27,450 nt of DNA, taken from Zygophlyctis sp. KS116 (taxonomy: Eukaryota; Chytridiomycota). A program made the translations under genes and the position numbers. Position 1 is the first letter of the stretch. The number at the start of each line of letters is the position of its first letter. Location: positions 1 to 27,450 of the forward strand of contig BAAFSQ010000132.1 in NCBI GenBank assembly GCA_054661495.1, written 5' to 3'. The notes under the pieces were generated by a model. The model worked only from the letters and a program-made list of their open reading frames with translations. It was not told the DNA's origin and did not search any database. Below are positions 20,603-27,450 of the stretch, piece after piece.

Positions 20603-22568
20603 TTAACCATGTATACCAAGTTCTTTCAACCGTCCGAGTATATCCCGCAGTTTATTTTTTTTCAGAGCTTCAAGAATCACAACATCATATCGAATTAAAT
20701 CATTCATACGTTTATCTTGTAGCAAAAGAATAAAAGTGGGAATAGAACCAGATTTCAAACCATTTAAAAGTGCAAGATTATTTCGATCTGTTGGATCTAC
20801 TCTTTGATCGTTGAGCAATATTTGAACTATTTCTTTTTTTCCATTTAGAGAAGCTAGGATAATAGCTGAATTTCCTTGATCTGATGGATCTACTCTTGGA
20901 TCATTAATCATCATTTGAACTAATTCTTTGTTACCATTTATACAAGCATAAATTGTTGCTGCATTTCTTTGATCTGAGGGATCTACTCTTTCATCTTTTA
21001 GCAGCATTTGAACAATTTCCTTGTGTCCATTTTTACAAGCATAAATTGTTGCTGAATTTGTCTTATCAGAAGGATCAACTCTCTCGTCTTTAAGAAGAAC
21101 TTCAACAACCATTATGTGTCCATAAGCAGAAGCAAAAATGATTGCTGCATTTTGATTATAAGAAGGATCCGCTCTTTGATCCTGTAGCAATAGCTCAACT
21201 ATTTTATGATGTCCACTTTCAGAAGCTCGGATAATAGCTGAATTTCCTCGATCTGATGGATCTACTCTTGGATCATTAAGCATCATTTGAACTATTTCTT
21301 TGTTACCATTTTTACAAGCATAAATTGTTGCTGCATTTCTTTCATCTGAGGGATCTACCCTTTCATCTTTTAGCAGCATTTGAACAATTTCCTTGTGTCC
21401 ATTTTGAGCAGCAAAGATTATCGCTGTATTTGTCATATCAGAAGGATCAACTCTTTGATCCTGTAGCAATAGCTCAACTATTTCATAATGTCCATTCTTA
21501 GAAGCATTGAACAAGGCCAAATTTTTCCGATCAGAAGGATCAACTCTTGAATCCTTCAGCAACAATTTCACAATTTCAAAGTGACCATTATAAGAAGCCT
21601 TGAAAATTGATGCATTATAACAATCAGAAGGATCTACCTTTTCATTTTTCAGCAACAATTCCACAATTTTAAAGTGTCCGTTTTGGGCAGCTTCAATTAT
21701 TGCGGAATTGTGAAAACAAGAAGGATCAATTCTAGGATCATTGAGTAATACTTTGACAAGATCCATATTTCCAATTTTGCAAGCTTCTACAAAGTCCAAA
21801 TTACAATAATTTTGAGTTTTATTAGAGAGAGCAATTCCATTGTCAAATGAATCGATCATCATTTGATCTTCATTATCAGAAGCAGTTATGGAATTTTCCA
21901 ATGAAATATCTATTTGATTAACTCTTAAAGAAAATACCATGATATTTTCCCTTCAAATCTTTTATTTCTCTTTTAAGCATATTATAGATTTTTCTCATAT
22001 TTCCAGTGCTGAAAGCCTTCCAATCAAGATCTTTAAATTTATCACTAATAAAATTACATTCTTGTTTTTCATTTTTGTCTCCAACAATCATAAGATCATT
22101 CACATTGAATCCCCCATGAGATTCTTTGTTTCGATGAAAATGACTATGCATGGAATTTATGTTCTCAATCTCGTAATATTCATCTTGCTTAAAGCAGACA
22201 GAACATCTGTAAAGAACAAATTCAAGTCCGGTTCCTTGAGTCATTTTTTGCGAGTAAGGTCTAGGTGCCTCACCATTGAGAGCATCTCTTTGAGCTTTAA
22301 GAAGTTGGAAGTTTTTTCTCACATTTCCAGTACTGAAAGCCTTCCAATCAAGATCTTTAAATTTATAACTAATAAAATTACATTCTTGTTTTTCATTTTT
22401 GTCTCCAACAATCATTATATCATTCACATTGAATCCCCCATGAGATTCTTTGTTTCGATGAAAATGACTATGCATGGAATTTATGTTCTCAATCTCGTAA
22501 TATTCATCATGCTTAAAGCAGACAGAACATCTGTAAAGAACAAATTCAAGTCCGGTTCCTTGAGTCAT
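20603..22568 (-). CDS. Duplicated Cys/His module fused to RVDPSD-type ankyrin repeats
   Basis: A 645-residue protein in two exons (22568-21938 and 21909-20603). The two long frames overlap, but a 28-nt GTATTT...TAG intron (21937-21910) joins them exactly in frame. Residues 1-108 and 109-about 195 are tandem copies of one module, with CSVC and then MHSHFHRNKESH, a possible metal site. After a linker come about eleven clear ankyrin repeats of 31 residues plus degenerate ends, of the pattern RVDPSDxxNxAxIxAxxNGHxEIVxLLL. Repeats of this DPS type are well known in giant viruses of protists and in some protists. Apart from the single intron the gene is unbroken, unlike its intron-rich neighbours. 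I cannot assign a function. A role in protein binding is likely, and acquisition by transfer followed by intron gain is possible. Confidence 0.75.
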
Positions 22569-22588
22569 TTTTTGCGAGTGAGGTCTAG
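21978..22588 (-). repeat. 324-bp tandem duplication in the Cys/His module
   Basis: Two nearly identical DNA units, period 324 bp. The first covers about 22588-22265 and the second about 22264-21978, so the second is slightly shorter. Identity extends a little upstream of the start codon (CCTAGACCT.ACTCGCAAAAAATG in both), which shows that the ATG and its leader were copied together. Protein differences are few: H/Q, I/L, Y/D and V/M. Confidence 0.85.
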
Positions 22589-22746
22589 GTGGATGATCCT
22601 AATGAAGTTTCGGACATTGTGGATTATTCTTTTGAAGTTTCGGACATTGTAAGGCGATAATGGTATGATCAGCTGCAACTCTTATAAATTATGAAATGGA
22701 TAAAATCGGAGTGATTCATTCATGTATACTTGGAAATTAGATAAAT
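22569..22746. promoter_or_regulatory. Upstream region of the ankyrin fusion with two TTCGGACA sites
   Basis: This 178-bp space separates the ankyrin fusion start from the stop of the SAP-like gene on the same strand. It has two direct copies of TTGAAGTTTCGGACATTGT-like sequence, with TTCGGACA at 22609-22616 and 22639-22646, spaced exactly 30 bp. On the gene's own strand they read TGTCCGAA, 40 and 70 bp upstream of the ATG. Confidence 0.5.
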
Positions 22747-23480
22747 TCATAATTTTTTATTCCACTGCTGAGCAACCTTTGACTTTACATTATCATATTT
22801 TCCAGGCTTCTTTACAGCATTCTTTTTCCAGCCTTCTACAGTTTCAGAGACTTTAGTCGACAGTGTGGGGTTTGGAATCACAGACACCTGAAGAATATTG
22901 TGTACAATGCTTTTAATTTCTGAAAGCGGAATCATTGTCTCTGATTTCCCAGGAAATTTCTCTAAAATTATTTAAAATATAATAATTACCATTTAAAAGA
23001 TTTCTTAATTTTAGAAAAGTAGACATTTTCATTCCTAAATCACTTAAATCTTTAAATTCCAGCGACTTTAATAAATCCCAGTCTAGTAATTCTTGCTCTT
23101 GTAGAATTCTTACAGAATCTTGAGATAAATGTGCTAATAATTGGTCTTTGAGATTTTCTTTTTCACTATTGACACGGTCAATTAGCGGTGGTTCCTCTTG
23201 AATAACCTTTTCTTGCATGTCTTCCTTTAGTTCTTCTTGCAATGGTTCTTCAGATACAATCTTTGGTTCTTGAGATACATCCATAGACTCCAAAGTCTCT
23301 GATATTTCATTCAAGGAAGGTGAAGGTGTCAGTAAATAATATTCTTTCAAGATATTTTGTAAATCACCAGTCTTGAATTAAATTTAAAGAGATACTTACC
23401 TTTTTATTGGCTCCTTTAAGTCCATATTCTTTAATAAGTGCTTGAAGCTGAGAACGAGACAGAGATTCTAGATTTTGCAT
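22747..23480 (-). CDS. SAP-like / SAM-like domain protein of unknown function
   Basis: A 225-residue protein in three exons (23480-23400, 23371-22990, 22961-22747) with two 28-nt introns. Residues 2-36 (LESLSRSQLQALIKEYGLKG) have the helix-turn-helix pattern of a SAP DNA-binding motif. A long acidic Glu-rich linker follows (about 45-95). Residues 115-155 (LLDWDLLKSLEFKDLSDLGM) look like the core of a SAM interaction domain. The C-terminal 60 residues are basic (VEGWKKNAVKKPGKYDNV). The layout suggests a nuclear or chromatin-associated adaptor, but I do not recognise the family. A TGTCCGAA site lies 33 bp upstream (23514-23521). The divergent Mbp1-like gene starts 202 bp away. Confidence 0.75.
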
Positions 23481-23682
23481 CAGAATAACTTACACGTCCG
23501 ATTCCAGAGGAAATGTCCGAAAGTTGAAAAATCTGTTTTCAGCGAGCGTCTTGGGCTCAAGTCCAGGCTTTTTAGTGAATTGTCAGATTCAATGTTTTTA
23601 GGAGTAGTTGTATGAAGATGTCAGGAATGGTGTTTCAGGAACTGGGTGAATTTTTAGGTGAAACCCAAGGTTAAAACTTTAA
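23481..23682. promoter_or_regulatory. Divergent promoter between the SAP-like gene and the APSES factor
   Basis: A 202-bp divergent space. TGTCCGAA lies at 23514-23521 and a related GTCCGA at 23496-23501, both near the SAP-like gene. No clear MCB box (ACGCGT) that would indicate autoregulation by an Mbp1-type factor was seen. Confidence 0.4.
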
Positions 23683-25724
23683 ATGGAACAATTTACGAAT
23701 CCTTATCTAGACTCTCCCCAATGTATTGCACCAAATTCTATATATCAGCAAAATAGTAGCCCTGACTCTGCCATTTATGGGGCGGTGTATTCTGGAGTTC
23801 CGGTCTATGAAATGATGTGTCGTAATGTAGCTGTAATGAGAAGAAAAGATGATTCTTACTTGAATGCAACTCAAATACTTAAAGTTGCTGGAATAGATAA
23901 AGGTAGAAGGACTAAAATTCTCGAAAAGGAAATTATTAATGGTCAGCATGAAAAGGTTCAAGGAGGTTATGGGAAATATCAGGGAACTTGGTACTTTTGA
24001 TTATTTACTTTTAGGATTCCTTTCCAAAGAGGTTGTCAGTTGGCTGCTCAATTTAATGTAGATTCTCAATTATCTCCCATTTTAAATTTTATTCCTCCAT
24101 CACCAGGTACAGTAGATGCAACACCGTCAAAGGAACAGGTTTTGGCTTCTTCAAATAAAAATGGTTCGTCACTTGGAAAACATAAAAGAGCGGATAAAAC
24201 TTCTCCAGAATTAACAACTACAAGAAAAGGAAGAAAAAAGTCAATGGCAAATGTAGAAAATAATGAAAATCATTTTGTATATCCTTTGAAAACTCAAGAA
24301 GTTGTTCAGGGCTCTGGTGAAAGACATCGTGCGACTTTAATGGCAATGTTTTTAAGTGATTCTCCAATGACAATACCAGATATTCTGATTTCTCCTCACC
24401 CTCCAATGGATCTGGATGTAAATATTGTGATAGATGATCAGGGCCATACTGCAATACACTGGGCTGCTGCTCTGGCTAGAGTGGATATATTGAGACTGTT
24501 AATTACAAAGGTTTCTATTTATTATTTTAAGAATTAGGGTGGAGATATTCTACGAGTAAATTTTAGCAATGAATCTGCTCTTATTCGTGCGGTTTTGGTT
24601 ACAAACAACTTTGATTCTCAAACTTTTCCCGAGCTATTAACTCTATTGGCTCCTTCTTTGCATCTTTTGGACTCAAGCAGGAGAACAGTACTGCATCATA
24701 TTGCTCATGTTGCATCTAATAAAGGGAGAGGTGCTGCTACCAGGTACTATATGGAATGTATCCTTGAATATGTTGCAAAACATGGAGGGAATTTTTCTAG
24801 TTTTATTGATGCAGTTGACATTCATGGTGACACAGCCCTTAATTTAGCTGCGAGAATCGGTGCCCGTAACTTGGTTGATCAGCTGATGGATGCAGGAGCA
24901 AACTCTGAAATAGAGAATTTGGCAGGTTTGAATCCATCATCTTTTGGATTTTCAAGATTTCACGATCATGTGTCGGTTAGTTCCTTATAATTAAATGTAG
25001 TCTTCCAATTCAAGATCTTCAGATCTTATTCAGTATCCAGGAGATAGTCCATCTGGACAAATTAAGGATGGTTATTCCCTTTCTACCAGAGTTGTGTTTC
25101 CTTCCATTACAAATGATGATCATGATCACAAGAGGGACAGTGGACGTCAAAGTAAATAAACTCTCTAATACTCTAGGTATAATACCAAGTCCATTGGAAG
25201 AAACTCAATCTCAGCTCCGTGATTTAACCAAAGAGTTGGTAGATCTTCGAAAGCAGAATGAATTTTTAAGGGATCAAAATCGAAGAATCCCAGAGCTTGA
25301 AGAAAAAATCAGAGTTTTATCTGAAGGACTTGAAGAAGAGATTTCTCGCCGTGCAACTGTACCCTTGGCTGTGCCAGATGGAGGACTGATATCAATCACT
25401 GATGAAATCCACCATGATGGATCTATTGAATCTCTCTTAAATGAAATTACTCTATTAAAGTCTAGTCTAGTAAGCAAAGAAGCATTGGAGCAGGAACTGC
25501 GTCGTGAATTAGTATCAGTCAAAAGTTGTACAGACTCTCAAGAATTTAAATGCAAGCAAATCATTGCTGCATGTGTGGGTGTTCCTATTGAAAGCGTGGA
25601 AACCCTGCTTGATCCATTGTTTCGGGCTATTGAATCTGATGATCCTGTTGATGTGATGGATATGAATCAAATGTCAACATTTATGACTCGAGTCAAGGAG
25701 CATGATAAAGATTTGATAAAATAG
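23683..25724 (+). CDS. Mbp1/Swi4-like APSES transcription factor
   Basis: A 646-residue factor in five exons (23683-23990, 24015-24510, 24538-24975, 25001-25151, 25177-25724) with introns of 24, 27, 25 and 25 nt. The APSES (KilA-N-like) DNA-binding domain spans about 35-122: [40 protein letters not shown], and after splicing [15 protein letters not shown]. Ankyrin repeats follow ([39 protein letters not shown]). The last 180 residues are coiled coil. This is the plan of Mbp1 and Swi4, the DNA-binding subunits of MBF/SBF that drive G1/S genes with Swi6. It is strong evidence for a fungus. Intron 3 begins GTTAGT. The stop is 48 bp upstream of the galactokinase ATG on the same strand. Confidence 0.93.
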
Positions 25725-25772
25725 CTCTTAGAAAATATTAATACTTTTTTGTGTTGAATTTCTTAAAATTTG

Positions 25773-27450
25773 ATGAAAATTAAGCTAATATCCGAATCTT
25801 TTGTACCGAAATACAGCCAATTGTCCGAACTGTATGATCAGTCTGTCCTTGAATATCAAAAGTATAATCATTGTTATTAATGAAATTAGGAGCCGATATT
25901 CATCTTTACGACAAGAGTTTTACCAGAGATTTAATAGAAATCCAGACTTTTACGTCCGTTCGCCTGGAAGAGTCAACTTGATCGGAGAACATATCGATTA
26001 CTCATTGTTTGCTGTAATGCCAATGGCGATTGATCGGGATGTGATTGTAAGATACAAAAATTAAATTTAGATGGCTATAGCAACAGTTGAGAGTGATTCT
26101 CCCAGTGTTACAATCGCAAATATAAATTCTGAATATCCAGAGCATCAATTTGATCATGATTCTCATAATATTGTTGATATTGATGCGTCGGTTCATGAAT
26201 GGTCGAATTATTTCAAGTGTGGATATAAAGGGATCTTTGAGAAACTCAAGTTGAAAGCGACTAAAAGTTTAATGATTATGATGGATGGGACTGTTCCTCT
26301 GGTACGATTTCAAAATATTTAAAAAGTTAGGGAGGCGGACTATCTTCCAGTGCAGCTTTTGTATGTTGTTCAGCCTTAGGAACAATGGTAGCATATCAGC
26401 AGTCTTTAAAGATGGTATTTTTTCATTATTATAATTTGAGGGAGAGCTTACTCAAGTTGCAATAGATAGTGAAAGATATGCTGGCGTTCAGTCTGGTGGA
26501 ATGGATCAAAGTATTTCAATAATGGCTAAAGCTGGCTGCCCCTTAATTATACTTTTCTGGACATGCCAGCCGGATCTGTATGTAATGCCTGTGAGTTTCT
26601 GTTGCAGTCCCGTATTTGTAATCGCAAATACTCTTGTCACTGCTGAAAAACACTTAACTGCCCCGACTAATTACAATCTTCGTGTTGTAGAAGTTAGATT
26701 AGCTGCTGCTCTACTGGCAAAGAAATTGGAGTTGGTACATGATCAACCTCTAATTACGCTTCGGGAAGTACAGGATTACTATTGTAAATCAAAAGGTTTG
26801 GAAATAGCAGATTTGGGTTACAATTCTTTTCGACATATTGATATTCTAGCTGCTCTTCTAGAGGAAGTGGAAACATTTATTGGGAAAAAACCTTATTCAA
26901 AGGAAGAGATCGCTTCTGAATTAGGAATGAGTGTAGAAGGTATGGAAGCGCATTTTGTTGGATCAATAGTCATTCGTGCAGAAGGTTTCGAGCTTTATAA
27001 GCGAGCGAAACATGTTATATCCGAGGCTAGGCGAGTTTATATGTTTATGGGTGTTGCAGAGTACTTTGAGAAAGGACCTCAGGCGATTCCGCTTGAATCT
27101 TGGACAAGGCCAGAACCTTGTGAGATAACGGAATCTTGGAAGAAAAATAGGTTGCAGGTACGTTGAATAGCATTTATTGAATAGGAATTGGGAGAGCTAA
27201 TGAATTCTTCTCAGGAGAGTTGTCGTGATTTGTTCAATTGTAGCTGTCCAGCTCTTGATGAACTGACCAGCCTTGCTCTAAAACATGGTGCTTATGGAAG
27301 CCGGCTGACTGGAGCGGGGTGGGGAGGATGTACTGTTTCTTTGGTGGAAGCTGACAAGATCGATGACTTTATATACTCTCTAAAAAAAGACTATTATCAG
27401 AAAATTCTACCGAATGTAGCTTTGGATGATCCGATCTTAAATGAATATAT
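25773..27450 (+). CDS. Galactokinase, Gal1/GALK2 class (3' end beyond window)
   Basis: A GHMP-family sugar kinase, six exons visible: 25773-25861, 25890-26046, 26071-26301, 26331-26414, 26441-27157 and 27185 to the edge. Introns are 28, 24, 29, 26 and 27 nt. It phosphorylates C1 of galactose or N-acetylgalactosamine. Motif 1 reads VRSPGRVNLIGEHIDY, with HIDY as in Gal1 and GALK2 rather than HTDY. Motif 2 is GGGLSSSAAF, assembled by splicing. Motif 3 is SRLTGAGWGGC. SEWSNYFKCG-like HEWSNYFKCG and FVIANTLV also match. The ATG at 25773 is preferred over 25833 because splicing then gives an N-terminus like yeast Gal1. A poorly conserved patch (about 26539-26600, LFWTCQPD) is odd but stays in frame. 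The broken copy at 19975-20494 shows how the protein probably ends. Confidence 0.9.

Noticed and set aside
20603-22568. Integrated giant-virus gene
   Set aside because: The RVDPSD repeats recall giant viruses, but the gene has a host-style 28-nt intron and a TGTCCGAA promoter element and no viral neighbours. Transfer remains a hypothesis only.
21939-22652. 237-residue open frame on the + strand
   Set aside because: It is antisense to the duplicated Cys/His module. Its own internal repeat merely mirrors the 324-bp duplication, and it has no independent support.
25833-25889. Galactokinase start at the ATG near 25833 without splicing
   Set aside because: Splicing 25862-25889 from the ATG at 25773 gives an N-terminus (ISESFVPKYSQLSELY) that resembles yeast Gal1 and uses a standard intron.
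26578-26607. A 30-nt in-frame intron GTATGT...CAG in galactokinase
   Set aside because: Its removal would leave too few residues between the MDQ motif and FVIAN compared with Gal1 and GALK2, so I kept the exon continuous. RNA data could overturn this.

Overview
The window is nuclear DNA from a eukaryote with a compact, AT-rich genome. Sixteen spliced genes can be modelled. They are split by about 65 spliceosomal introns that I place between 23 and 34 nt long, almost all GT...AG. An APSES-domain cell-cycle transcription factor (23683-25724) points to a fungus. A complete homologue of the axonemal ruler protein CCDC39/FAP59 (14812-18121) means the organism builds motile flagella. Together these suggest a zoosporic, early-diverging fungus, for example the Rozella/Cryptomycota, chytrid or aphelid grade. 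That placement is inference from gene content and AT richness, not a database match.

Layout. 1-712 holds an open frame running in from the left edge and little else. 713-4440 carries a Kin4/MARK-type kinase (-), RNA polymerase II subunit Rpb9 (+), a RING-CH membrane E3 ligase (-) and PDCD5 (+). 4586-8475 carries a ribokinase (+), an ankyrin/lysine-rich protein (-), the TOR-complex WD40 protein Lst8 (-) and a Sec14-like lipid-transfer protein (+). 8478-14788 carries a Ubp2-like deubiquitinase (-) and a Drs2/ATP8A-type P4-ATPase with 13 exons (+). 14812-19925 is a head-to-head pair of cilium genes, CCDC39 (17 exons, -) and a CDKL-family kinase (9 exons, +). 19975-20494 is a broken, inverted, nearly identical copy of the galactokinase gene found at the right edge. 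20603-22568 encodes a fusion of a duplicated Cys/His-rich module with about a dozen RVDPSD-type ankyrin repeats (-). 22747-23480 is a SAP-like/SAM-like protein (-). 23683-25724 is the Mbp1/Swi4-like APSES factor (+). 25773-27450 is a galactokinase (Gal1/GALK2 class, +) cut by the window end.

Gene packing is extreme. Convergent genes overlap at their stop codons (Rpb9/E3 ligase, ribokinase/ankyrin) or lie 2-23 bp apart. Lst8 and the Sec14-like gene start 21 bp apart on opposite strands, and Lst8 ends 23 bp before the next start. Most regulation must therefore sit in short bidirectional promoters. An 8-mer, TGTCCGAA, recurs in these spaces, typically 33-68 bp upstream of a start codon.

No gene cluster with a single pathway is evident apart from the CCDC39/CDKL pair. 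The other genes are housekeeping: transcription, ubiquitin system, TOR signalling, lipid transport and sugar kinases. I saw no rRNA, tRNA, CRISPR array or intact transposon. All exon boundaries below were worked out by hand from reading frame, GT-AG borders and protein family conservation, without transcript data.
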